10,339 nucleotides of DNA from Desulfovibrionaceae bacterium UBA3823. Lineage in GTDB: Bacteria > Desulfobacterota > Desulfovibrionia > Desulfovibrionales > Desulfovibrionaceae. The notes under the pieces were generated by a model. It was not told the origin of the DNA. It made no database searches and worked only from the letters and a program-made list of their open reading frames with translations. A program made the position numbers and the translations under genes. The DNA lies in contig DFDR01000030.1 of NCBI GenBank assembly GCA_002369295.1, positions 5,862 to 16,200 on the forward strand. The letters run 5' to 3'. Below, one piece after another: positions 1 to 5,975 of the stretch; position 1 is the first letter of the stretch; each line of letters opens with the position of its first letter.

Positions 1-173
1 GCATCAAGCACCATCTCAAGCACAACATCTGGCGTCCCGGCACCAGCCTCGTCTTCGTCGGCACGCATCTCGATGCCGAAGCCCTGACAGCCGGCCTGCG
101 CCGGCTTGTCCTCACCCCCACTTCCCAAGGAGCAGATCATGCCATCGACAGCCAAGGGTCCAGCCGGCACTGA
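1..173 (+). CDS. 3' end of a beta-CASP / MBL-fold metallo-hydrolase-like gene (partial)
   Basis: The open frame begins at base 3 and stops with TGA at 171-173, giving 56 visible codons; the start lies before the window. The first 20 residues contain HHLKHNIWRPG followed by a hydrophobic strand ending VFVG. This is typical of the beta-CASP region of MBL-fold RNA-processing-type hydrolases, where (I/L)xHHLKHNxWRP leads into FVG(Y/F)QA. In that family about 80-100 further residues normally follow, including the FSAHA motif that supplies a metal-site histidine. Here only about 36 unrelated residues follow, ending in QGSSRH, and neither other plus frame restores the family sequence. The gene may therefore be truncated by deletion or belong to a divergent short subfamily. 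Its end overlaps the next gene by 35 bases. The family call rests on one motif. Confidence 0.55.
   Translation, partial: IKHHLKHNIWRPGTSLVFVGTHLDAEALTAGLRRLVLTPTSQGADHAIDSQGSSRH
127..132 (+). promoter_or_regulatory. Ribosome binding site fixing the start of the pyruvate kinase-domain gene
   Basis: AAGGAG lies 6 bases before the ATG at 139. An in-frame TTG at 106 would extend the protein by 11 residues, but it has no comparable site upstream and would fall deeper inside the preceding gene. The ATG is preferred. Confidence 0.75.
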
Positions 174-693
174 AGAAACCGTCCGCCTCGCCAAAGAGGC
201 CGCGGCCAGACACGGCGTCAGGAACGTCGTCGTCGCCAGCAACACCGGCGAAACAGCCCTGCTTTTTGCCGGCATGGCCAAGGAAGGCTTCCGCGTCGTC
301 TGCGTGGGCCACGCCTTCGGCTTCGCCGGTCCCGGCCAGAACGAGATGACGCCCGACGCAAGGAAGGCCCTTGCCGAAGCCGGCATCAAGGTGGTCCACG
401 CAGCCCACGTCCTCAGCGGCGCAGAGCGCGGAATCAGCAAAAAGTTCGGCGGCAGGGGGCCTGTGGAGATCATGGCCAGCGCCCTCTACCTCTTCGGCCA
501 GGGAACAAAGGTCTGCGTAGAGATTGCGTCCATGGCCCTCGATGCCGGACTCGTGCCTTTCGGCGAAGACGTGCTCGCCGTCGGCGGCACCGGCAGGGGC
601 GCGGACACGGCCTGCATCATCCGCCCTGCCTACACGGCGGACATACTCGCCACCCGGGTGCGCGAAATTGTGTGCAAGCCCTGGGACTGCTAG
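139..693 (+). CDS. Stand-alone pyruvate kinase alpha/beta (C-terminal) domain protein
   Basis: This 184-residue protein resembles only the C-terminal domain of pyruvate kinase (PF02887). It has no TIM-barrel catalytic domain, so it should not phosphorylate ADP from phosphoenolpyruvate. Visible family features are an N-terminal helix with ETVRLAKEAAARHG (13-26), the strand and loop NVVVASNTGETALLFAG (29-45) resembling the region that shapes the allosteric phosphate site in full-length enzymes, a second strand VVCVGHAFGF (53-62), and the late VLAVGGTGRGADTACIIRP (145-163). Free-standing proteins of about 180-190 residues of this type are known in many anaerobes and archaea, with no settled function; a small-molecule-binding or sensory role is a guess. 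No signal peptide or membrane segment is seen, so it is probably cytoplasmic. Its start lies within the end of the upstream gene, which suggests translational coupling. Confidence 0.85.
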   Translation: MPSTAKGPAGTEETVRLAKEAAARHGVRNVVVASNTGETALLFAGMAKEGFRVVCVGHAFGFAGPGQNEMTPDARKALAEAGIKVVHAAHVLSGAERGISKKFGGRGPVEIMASALYLFGQGTKVCVEIASMALDAGLVPFGEDVLAVGGTGRGADTACIIRPAYTADILATRVREIVCKPWDC

Positions 694-729
694 CCGGGCG
701 CGGCCTTTTTTCACTTTTTTCATTTTTTT
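693..729 (+). terminator. Weak hairpin plus T-tracts after the pyruvate kinase-domain gene
   Basis: A short GCCG-GGCG-CGGC hairpin (693-704) begins at the stop codon and runs into T6 (706-711), then T6 (715-720) and T7 (723-729). Four base pairs is a short stem, but the T-run is immediate, so it could act as an intrinsic terminator. The same T-tracts lie just upstream of the tRNA promoter and may instead, or also, serve as an upstream element. Confidence 0.45.
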
Positions 730-731
730 CC

Positions 732-760
732 TTGACGGATGCCCCCTGCCGGCGTAGGTT
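732..760 (+). promoter_or_regulatory. Sigma-70-type promoter of tRNA-Thr
   Basis: TTGACG (732-737) and TAGGTT (755-760) are separated by exactly 17 bases. The predicted transcript would start near 767, about 27 bases before the mature tRNA. The T-rich stretch at 706-729 abuts the -35 box, as an UP element would. Confidence 0.7.
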
Positions 761-793
761 CCTTTTCGCACCAAGTTGGTGCACAGCCAAAAT

Positions 794-869
<76 letters not shown>

Positions 870-879
870 CGAAAGCAAG

Positions 880-910
880 GCCCCTGCAGAGCACTCTGCA
901 GGGGCTTTTT
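880..910 (+). terminator. Strong intrinsic terminator after tRNA-Thr
   Basis: GCCCCTGCAGAG and CTCTGCAGGGGC form a perfect 12-base inverted repeat (880-891 and 894-905) with a CA centre; allowing a 4-base loop leaves about 11 pairs. Five T residues follow at 906-910. Confidence 0.92.
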
Positions 911-980
911 GCGTTGGGGCACTGGCAAAGGCAGGACGCGCAAGCCGCGGCAATGCTTTCCCAAATCTTTGACGCCCTCC

Positions 981-1009
981 TTGCCAAAAATTTCTGAAAA
1001 GGGTATTCA
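981..1009 (+). promoter_or_regulatory. Candidate feoA promoter
   Basis: TTGCCA (981-986) and TATTCA (1004-1009) are spaced by 17 bases. The -35 box is good but the -10 box is weak, matching consensus only at its first three bases. The predicted start near 1016 would leave a leader of about 64 bases before feoA. An AT-rich patch at 986-1016, unusual for this window, supports a promoter here. Confidence 0.4.
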
Positions 1010-1079
1010 ATTCTCAAGTCGAAGGCACCACGCCCTTTTCCCCTGCCCCCGCTGGCCCTTCCGGCAAGGAGCGGTACCC

Positions 1080-1310
1080 ATGACACAGCACAGCCTCGCC
1101 GATCTGCACGTTGGACAAAGCGCCCGCATCGCCGATCTAGCCACAGACGCGGAGCTTGGCCGGCGCCTGCGCAGTCTGGGCTTCCTGCCCGGCATGCCCG
1201 TCACGCTGACAAGCCGCGCGCTCTTCGGGCTCAGCATGGCCGTCCGCATTCTGGGCAGCACCGTCACCTTAAGCCGCCGCAACGCAAGAAAGGTTCTCGT
1301 TGTCTCCTAG
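1080..1310 (+). CDS. feoA: FeoA family ferrous iron transport accessory protein
   Basis: This 76-residue protein matches a single FeoA domain (PF04023) over its whole length. The family pattern is visible: an N-terminal SLADLHVGQSARIADL strand pair, a helix with RRLRSLGFLPGMPVTL (28-43; the LGFxPGxxV signature is the most diagnostic part), and a final strand pair through ILGSTVTLSRRNARKVLV. The fold is an SH3-like barrel. FeoA proteins are small cytoplasmic partners of the FeoB Fe(II) permease and are needed for full iron uptake in the species studied. AAGGAG at 1066-1071 lies 8 bases before the ATG and fixes the start. No feoB follows: the downstream bases are a gene-free stretch and a lipoprotein. 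It is therefore a lone feoA, or its partner lies elsewhere. An FeoA-like regulatory domain protein is the main alternative. Confidence 0.87.
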   Translation: MTQHSLADLHVGQSARIADLATDAELGRRLRSLGFLPGMPVTLTSRALFGLSMAVRILGSTVTLSRRNARKVLVVS

Positions 1311-1352
1311 GGCGTTCTCCCCTTCCTTCCCTGCGCAAACGAACGCATCGGA

Positions 1353-1392
1353 CCGGCCTTGCCGTCTTCACGGGGGCCGGCCTTGCCGTCTT
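1353..1392 (+). repeat. 16-bp direct repeat, period 24
   Basis: CCGGCCTTGCCGTCTT occurs exactly at 1353-1368 and again at 1377-1392, with 8 bases between the copies. It lies about 45 bases after feoA in non-coding sequence. Its role is unknown; it could be a slippage duplication or a pair of protein-binding sites. Confidence 0.85.
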
Positions 1393-1602
1393 GGCAGGGG
1401 ACGGGCTCCAGACTGGGCTCCGCCCCTGCCGGGCCTGCCAGCACGCCTGCGCCTGGCAGCCTTCGCCGGCAGCCTGCACCGGCCGACTCCGGCAGGAAAG
1501 ACGGCCCCTGCGCCCCAGCCTCCCGGACACGCCCCTTTTCCCGAGGCGCGAGGCTGCCCCTGCATCCCGTCTCGATACTATCTGGAGACTGTCTAAAAAC
1601 AA

Positions 1603-1631
1603 TTGAACGCGAGGACGCAACCTGCTACACT
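1603..1631 (+). promoter_or_regulatory. Promoter of the Lys/Pro-rich lipoprotein gene
   Basis: TTGAAC (1603-1608) and TACACT (1626-1631) are separated by exactly 17 bases, and each is a 4-of-6 or better match to the sigma-70 boxes. Transcription would start near 1638, leaving a leader of about 100 bases before the ATG at 1737. Confidence 0.65.
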
Positions 1632-1736
1632 GTCTGCCACCGCTTTGCCCCGCCGCAAAGCCGAGGCCTCACCCCCCCTGCCCCGTTCCGCAGAGGCCCC
1701 TCCCCTCCCGCAGACCTCTCCCGCAAGGAGCATCCC

Positions 1737-2396
1737 ATGCGCATACTCCAGTCCGCCAGCCTTCTCCTCCTCGCCCTTTGCCTCTGCGCCTCCTGCGCCC
1801 GCACGGAGGGGCACATGGAGGTCATCGACCAGGAAAGCGGCGGTCCCGGATACGCTCCCAAGCCCAAGCCCGCCCCCAAGCCCGAGGCGGTGCACACTCC
1901 CGCTCCGGCTGTCCAGCCCGCGCCCAAGGCCGGCGCGCAGGCACCCCAGCCGATCCCTGCAGCCAAGGCGCAGGCAGGCCAGCCCCATCAGGCCAAGCCA
2001 GCGCCGCAAGGCGCCCACGCGACCAAGACGCCTGCACCGGCCCAGCCCAAGCCGGCCCCAGTGCAGGCCAAGCACGCGCCCAAGGCGCAGGCTCCCCAGA
2101 CGGCCAAGCAGCCTGTTCCGGCAGCGCCGAAGACGCCTGGCAAGCCCCAAGGCAAGCAGGCTTCCTCGGCCAAGGCCAAGCCCGCTTCCCAGAAGGCCCC
2201 GGCCGCGAAGCCAGCCAGCCAGAAGCCGGCTTCTGCGGGCAAGTCGGGGTCGGTCGGCAAGCCGCAGGCCAAGACCCAGAGCAAGACTCAGGCCAAGCCG
2301 CAAAGCAAGCCTCAGGCCAAGACCCAGACCAAGCCGCAAAGCAAGCCCCAGGCTAAGCCCCAGAGCAATCCGCAAAGCAAGCCTCAGGCCAAGTAG
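1737..2396 (+). CDS. Lys/Pro/Ala/Gln-rich repeat lipoprotein
   Basis: This is a 219-residue protein of no recognised family. The start is the ATG with AAGGAG at 1725-1730. Residues 1-20 form a lipoprotein signal: basic MR, hydrophobic LLLLALCLC, and CASC with Cys20 as the probable lipidated residue. Two further cysteines (15 and 17) sit in the signal itself. After a short acidic stretch (EVIDQESGGPG), the rest is almost entirely Pro, Ala, Lys and Gln. It begins with PKPKPAPKPEA, passes through AKAQAGQPHQAKPAPQ-like stretches, and ends in about ten degenerate four-residue units of the KPQA/KPQS/KTQS type. It has no folded domain and is strongly basic after residue 40. By analogy with other PAK-rich envelope proteins it may extend through the periplasm and contact peptidoglycan or anionic polymers; that is inference. 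A terminator follows. Confidence 0.78.
   Translation: MRILQSASLLLLALCLCASCARTEGHMEVIDQESGGPGYAPKPKPAPKPEAVHTPAPAVQPAPKAGAQAPQPIPAAKAQAGQPHQAKPAPQGAHATKTPAPAQPKPAPVQAKHAPKAQAPQTAKQPVPAAPKTPGKPQGKQASSAKAKPASQKAPAAKPASQKPASAGKSGSVGKPQAKTQSKTQAKPQSKPQAKTQTKPQSKPQAKPQSNPQSKPQAK
2263..2394 (+). repeat. Degenerate 12-bp-period tandem repeat inside the lipoprotein gene
   Basis: The last 40 or so codons repeat units such as AAGCCGCAAAGC and AAGCCTCAGGCC, encoding KPQS, KPQA and KTQA. AAGCCGCAAAGCAAGCC occurs twice exactly (near 2313 and 2333), and CCTCAGGCCAAG also recurs. The period is a multiple of three, so gain or loss of units would keep the reading frame. Confidence 0.8.
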
Positions 2397-2431
2397 CCAA
2401 GCAGGCCAGCAGCTCCTTTTGTTGCAACGTC

Positions 2432-2463
2432 AAGGCCTCTGCCGCCATGCGGCAGGGGCCTTT
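2432..2463 (+). terminator. Intrinsic terminator between the lipoprotein and the convergent ABC operon
   Basis: AAGGCCTCTGCCGC (2432-2445) pairs with GCGGCAGGGGCCTT (2449-2462) across a short CAT loop, with one G-U pair in about 14. The T-run is short (TTTGTC). The near-symmetry, with A residues before the stem, means it could serve both the plus-strand lipoprotein gene and the minus-strand operon ending at 2493. Confidence 0.7.
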
Positions 2464-2492
2464 GTCATGGCTTTGGAAAAGCGCCGCGCCCG

Positions 2493-3611
2493 TCAGGACA
2501 GGGCATCGCCAAGCCGGCGGAACCAGAGGATGTCCTCCTCCCTGGCCAGCACCTGCCATCCGCCGGCAAGGAGCTTGAGGCAGGCCTCGCCCTGGCCGTC
2601 AGGACGCCCGTCCTGAGCAAGGCAGATCTCGCACAGGCCAAGCCTGAGCCAGAGGCCGAAGGCGTCCCGGGGCGCTGGCAGGAAGGCAAGCCGCAAGCCA
2701 AGGCTGTCCGCAAGCCTGGCAAGTTCAGGAAAGGCTGCCGTCTCCGGTTCCGCCCCTTCGGGCACGGCAACGCGCAGGACGCCCAGGGCGCGCACTCTGT
2801 CCAGCGCGGACACGGCGTCCAGGCCGCCGGCGAAGAGTTTCCGGGCAAGGGCGCTTGCCGGCGCCGTGACCACCGCTTCGGGGCGCTCCTCCGCCACGAG
2901 GCGGCCCTGGTCCATGACGAGGATGCGGTCGGCCACGCCTCGGGCGAAGCCTGCCTGGTGGGTGACGACGAGCATGGCCTGGCCCTTTGCGCGCAGGGAG
3001 AGGATGAGAGAGAGCACCTCCTGCACGCAGGAGGGGTCGAGGGAAGAGGTCGGCTCGTCGAAGAGCATGAGCCTCGGCTTGAGGGCCAGCGCGCGCACGA
3101 TGGCGCCCCGCTGGCGCTGCCCGCCGGAAAGCTGGGCAGGATAGCTTGCGCCCTTGCCGGCCAGGCCCACGGCATCCAGCAGCGCCTGCGCCTCGGCCAG
3201 CGCCGCCGTCCTGCTCAGCCCAAGCACGCGCACGGGTGCGAGGGCGACGTTGTCGAGCAGGGTCATGTGGCTGTAGAGCTGCTCGCCCTGAAGGACCATG
3301 CCAATTTCGCCCCTGCCGAGGCTGGCGCGGCCAGGGGCGTTGCGGACGGCGCCGTCCAGCAGGACGCAGCCCTGGTCCACGGGATCGAGGCCTGCCACGG
3401 CGCGCAGCAGGCTGGTCTTGCCGCAGCCGCTGGGGCCGAGCAGGGCAAGGCAGCCGCCCTCGCCGAGCGTGAAGGCAATCTGCGAAAGTATGCGCCTGCC
3501 CTGGCGGAGGAGCGAAAGATCCCTCACCTCGAGCAGGGGTGCCCGGGGAGCTTTCCGCGCTTCAGGCGCATGCCTGCCTGCCGTGCAGCCGGAAGACGGC
3601 ATGGAGCGCAT
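2493..3611 (-). CDS. Polar amino acid ABC transporter ATP-binding protein with a binding-protein-like C-terminal extension
   Basis: This 372-residue protein is the cytoplasmic ATPase of the importer. All nucleotide-binding motifs are present: Walker A GPSGCGKT (59-66), Q-loop Gln108 (VLQGEQLYSH), signature LSGGQRQRGA (161-170), Walker B LMLFDEP (181-187), D-loop SSLD (189-192) and switch His218 (VVTHQ). Family ATPases of this type are usually about 240-260 residues and would end near residue 262. The remaining 105 or so residues start LDAVSALDRVRALGVLRVAVPEG and continue with a helix and a LADSLGLRLAFLP strand. This resembles the first lobe of an SBP_bac_3 binding protein. The ATG at 3611 follows the binding-protein stop by 3 bases, with no strong ribosome binding site, which implies translational coupling. 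A second in-frame ATG at 3602 is possible. An N-terminal tail of about 25 residues precedes the ATPase core. Confidence 0.9.
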   Translation of the reverse strand: MRSMPSSGCTAGRHAPEARKAPRAPLLEVRDLSLLRQGRRILSQIAFTLGEGGCLALLGPSGCGKTSLLRAVAGLDPVDQGCVLLDGAVRNAPGRASLGRGEIGMVLQGEQLYSHMTLLDNVALAPVRVLGLSRTAALAEAQALLDAVGLAGKGASYPAQLSGGQRQRGAIVRALALKPRLMLFDEPTSSLDPSCVQEVLSLILSLRAKGQAMLVVTHQAGFARGVADRILVMDQGRLVAEERPEAVVTAPASALARKLFAGGLDAVSALDRVRALGVLRVAVPEGAEPETAAFPELARLADSLGLRLAFLPAPRDAFGLWLRLGLCEICLAQDGRPDGQGEACLKLLAGGWQVLAREEDILWFRRLGDALS

Positions 3612-3614
3612 CCG

Positions 3615-4460
3615 CTAGTCCGCCCACACGGGCAGCCTGCCGCTGGCAGGAGGCAGGGGAAAGCGCCCCTGGGGACCGAACCAGGCGTCGTAGATGCGCT
3701 GGTAGGTGCCGTCCATGACAAGGGAGCGCAGGGCCGCGTTCACGCGGTAGCGCCAGGCGGACTGGTTCTGGGGCACGCCGATGCCGTAGTAGGTGGGGCT
3801 GTAGATCTCGCCGACGGCCTCGAAGGCGGGATCATTACCGGAAATGCCGGCCAGAATGACGGTGTCGTTGGTGTAGCCGTCGACCTTGCCGGCCTTGAGG
3901 GCAAGGAAGCACTCGCTGTCGTTCTGGAAGGACATGATGCGGGGGCTGGGATCGCCGAGGGCCTTGAGCGCCTCGGCCACGGCCTGCTGGGCGTTGCTGC
4001 CCTGGCAGACGGCGATGCGCTTGCCGACGAAGTCCCTGAGCTCCCTGTACTTGCCCTTGGGCGCGAGGATGCGCTTGCCGTCGAGGAGGTAGGTGTCGGA
4101 GAAGTCGATCTGGCGGGCGCGGCTCATGGTGCGGTTCATGTTGGAGAGCACCATGTCGGTCTCGCCGCAGGTCAGGGAGGTGATGCGGGTCTTGTTGTTG
4201 ACCCTGACCACCGTGTACTTGAGCTTCATGCGCTCGGCGAGCGCCTTGGCGAGATCCACGTCGAAGCCTGCAGGCTGGCCGGCATCGTCCAGGTAGTTCA
4301 TGGGCGGCGTGCTGTAGCCTATGCCGATGGCAACGGTTCCGCGCCGCTGGATGATGTCGTCGAGGTTCTCCCAGCTGCCGGCGAAGGCCGGCCGGCCAAG
4401 GCCCAGCGCAGGCAGGCAGAAGGCGAGGAGGACGAGGGAAGCGCGCAGACGTCTAAGCAT
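3615..4460 (-). CDS. Amino acid ABC transporter periplasmic substrate-binding protein
   Basis: This 281-residue family 3 binding protein (SBP_bac_3, PF00497) captures its ligand in the periplasm and hands it to the two permeases encoded upstream. Residues 1-27 form a Sec signal peptide (MLRRLR, a hydrophobic core, cleavage after AFA). The mature part shows LDDIIQRRGTVAIGIG (33-48), the PPMNYLDDAGQPAGFDVDLAKALAE segment (52-76), CGETDMVLSNMNRTMSRARQIDFSDTY (98-124) with the arginine that usually holds the ligand carboxylate, and the hinge and second-lobe KVDGYTNDT (192-200). It ends with YGIGVPQN and GTYQRIYDAWFG. It resembles glutamate/aspartate or polar amino acid binders, but the ligand cannot be fixed from sequence alone. 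The start ATG has AGGA 6 bases upstream; the preceding permease ends 44 bases away. Confidence 0.93.
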   Translation of the reverse strand: MLRRLRASLVLLAFCLPALGLGRPAFAGSWENLDDIIQRRGTVAIGIGYSTPPMNYLDDAGQPAGFDVDLAKALAERMKLKYTVVRVNNKTRITSLTCGETDMVLSNMNRTMSRARQIDFSDTYLLDGKRILAPKGKYRELRDFVGKRIAVCQGSNAQQAVAEALKALGDPSPRIMSFQNDSECFLALKAGKVDGYTNDTVILAGISGNDPAFEAVGEIYSPTYYGIGVPQNQSAWRYRVNAALRSLVMDGTYQRIYDAWFGPQGRFPLPPASGRLPVWAD

Positions 4461-4504
4461 GGCAGATCCTATTGCCGGAGCCGCTGGGCCCGGATGAAGG
4501 TTGT

Positions 4505-5230
4505 CTAGAAGCCGGTCCCCATCCGGCTCCCGCCGGCAAGCCGCGCCACGGCGTGGCGCTCCAGCATTTGGGCAAGGCAGGTCAGGACAAGGGACACCGC
4601 CATGTAGCCAAGCCCCATGAAGGCGTACATGGCCGGCAGGAGATCGGGGCGGCGGCCGGCGATGATCATGCCGGTCTGGGTGAGTTCGACGAGGCCGATG
4701 ACGAAGACCACCGAGGTGTCCTTGAAGAGGGAGACCGCAACGGCGAGCAGGGCAGGCACCATGCGGCGCATGGCCTGGGGCGCGAGGACAAGGGCGGCCG
4801 TCTGGAGGCGCGAGAGGCCGGAAAGCCTGGCAGCCTCAAGCTCGGCCCTGTTCACGGAAAGCACGCCCGAGCGGTAGACCTCGGCCACGTTGACGCTGCC
4901 GTAGAAGACGAGGGCAGCCTGGGCGGTGGCAAAGAGGCCGATGCGCACGCCGAGGAAGACGGGCAGCGCATAGTGGATCCAGAAGACCGTGAGGAGCAGG
5001 GGCTGCCACTTGGCAAACTCGGTGAGCGCCATGGCCAGGCCCGCCAGCACCGGCACCTTCAGGACGCGCAGCGTGCCGAGGACGACGCCGAGCGCCAGGG
5101 ACGCCGGCACGGCACACAGGGCAAGGGCGACGTTGAGGGCGAGCCCTCCCCTGCCCCCGCCTTCAAGGCCGGCCAGCAGCGCGCCCGCATAGGGCAGGGC
5201 CTGGGCGAAGTACGAGACGGGGTCAGACAC
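4505..5230 (-). CDS. Amino acid ABC transporter permease (second permease gene)
   Basis: This 241-residue inner-membrane protein of the His/Glu/Gln/Arg permease family forms the channel with the other permease. I chose the GTG at 5230 because GGAGGA precedes it at about 6 bases; longer in-frame starts would run into the upstream gene. The TGA of the upstream permease (5223-5225) overlaps this start by 8 bases, a coupled arrangement. The ATPase-contacting EAA loop is clear: EAARLSGLSRLQTAALVL and PQA (132-153), then SLFKDTSVVFVIGLVEL (167-183), a hallmark of this family. About five hydrophobic segments are visible, at roughly 31-55, 60-85, 95-112, 157-182 and 200-222. The protein ends in a basic cytoplasmic tail. 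Confidence 0.92.
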   Translation of the reverse strand: MSDPVSYFAQALPYAGALLAGLEGGGRGGLALNVALALCAVPASLALGVVLGTLRVLKVPVLAGLAMALTEFAKWQPLLLTVFWIHYALPVFLGVRIGLFATAQAALVFYGSVNVAEVYRSGVLSVNRAELEAARLSGLSRLQTAALVLAPQAMRRMVPALLAVAVSLFKDTSVVFVIGLVELTQTGMIIAGRRPDLLPAMYAFMGLGYMAVSLVLTCLAQMLERHAVARLAGGSRMGTGF

Positions 5231-5942
5231 GGGCGTCCTCCGTTCTGGCTGCCCTGTGCAGGCGGCGCTCCAGGAGCATGAGGCAGAGCGAGAAGCAGCA
5301 TCCCAGGCCTGCATAGATGCAGGAGGCCGCCGTCGCGGCCTCGAGGCCGGCAAAGCTCAGCGCCTCCACCTCCTGCGAGGCCCAGGTCAGCTCCGGCACG
5401 CTGATCACCATGGCGAGGGAGGTGTTCTTGAGATTGTGGAGCAGCCTTGCGGAGAGCGCCGGCATGGCGGCCGCATAGGCCTGGGGCAGCGCCACCCGGC
5501 CCCAGAAGTCGAGGCCCGACAGCCCCGAGAGCCTGGCTGACGCCATGGCGCCCCGGCCGGCCTGGCCCATGACGGCGTAGAGTATGTCCGCAACGTAGGG
5601 GGAGTTGTTGACCGAAAGCCCGGCTGCGGCCGCCCAGAAGGGGAAGCCGTCCCAGCCGTTCAGGGCAAGGCCCGCCTGCTCCGGCACGATCAGGGGCAGG
5701 CAGAAGAAGAAGGCGAGCAGCCAGAAGACGCCGGGAAGGCTGCGCACGAGATCGCAGAAGAGCCCGCAGCAGCTTCTGGCCAGCCGGCTTTCCGAGGCGC
5801 GGCCAGCGGCCAGCAGGGAGCCGAGGGCAAGGGAGGCAAGCGTCGAGACCAGCGCCAGCTCCAGCGTCGTGGCGAGGCCGTTCAGCAGTATGCCGGGATA
5901 CGGTTCCTCGAGGAGCACGTCCCAGTGCGGCGTATAGGTCAA
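5223..5942 (-). CDS. Amino acid ABC transporter permease (first gene of the operon)
   Basis: This 239-residue permease is the partner of the downstream one. The preferred start is TTG at 5942, reading MTYTPHWDVL, because GGAGG lies 7 bases upstream. The alternative ATG at 5957 has only GGAG two bases before it and would leave a leader of about 12 bases after the predicted promoter. Family features are the N-terminal GILLNGLATTLELALVST (17-34), the EAA-type loop ASARLSGLSGLDFWGRVALP (134-153) in which the usual EAA is changed to ASA, and LLHNLKNTSLAMVISVPEL (167-185). Hydrophobic spans lie near 23-46, 70-88, 100-122, 174-183 and 203-223. The gene heads the operon and diverges from the EamA transporter. 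Confidence 0.9.
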   Translation of the reverse strand: MTYTPHWDVLLEEPYPGILLNGLATTLELALVSTLASLALGSLLAAGRASESRLARSCCGLFCDLVRSLPGVFWLLAFFFCLPLIVPEQAGLALNGWDGFPFWAAAAGLSVNNSPYVADILYAVMGQAGRGAMASARLSGLSGLDFWGRVALPQAYAAAMPALSARLLHNLKNTSLAMVISVPELTWASQEVEALSFAGLEAATAASCIYAGLGCCFSLCLMLLERRLHRAARTEDARV

Positions 5943-5975
5943 AGGCTCTCCTCCCATCGCTCCGGTTTTCCCTGC

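Larger units (their letters stand above)
1311..1736 (+). other. Gene-free, structured intergenic region between feoA and the lipoprotein
   Basis: I see no convincing gene in these 426 bases; open frames here have no ribosome binding site and no recognisable protein. The stretch does hold a 16-base direct repeat (1353-1368 and 1377-1392), an 8-base inverted repeat GGCAGGGG/CCCCTGCC (1393-1400 and 1423-1430), a 7-base inverted repeat CTGCCAG/CTGGCAG (1435-1441 and 1453-1459), and the lipoprotein promoter near 1603. No T-run follows any hairpin, so a feoA terminator is not clear. Confidence 0.6.

Noticed and set aside
998..1020. A Fur box over the feoA promoter
   Set aside because: The AT-rich patch TATTCAATTCTCAA gives only about half of the matches expected for a 19-bp Fur site, with one plausible half. 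Too weak to list as a site.
1359..1736. An in-frame N-terminal extension of the lipoprotein back to 1359
   Set aside because: It would bury the lipoprotein signal inside the protein and ignore the AAGGAG site at 1725. The extension is Pro/Arg-rich with no family likeness.
2958..4508. A 516-codon plus-strand open frame opposite the ATPase and binding-protein genes
   Set aside because: The minus strand here encodes two proteins with full family motifs. The plus frame has none and no ribosome binding site.
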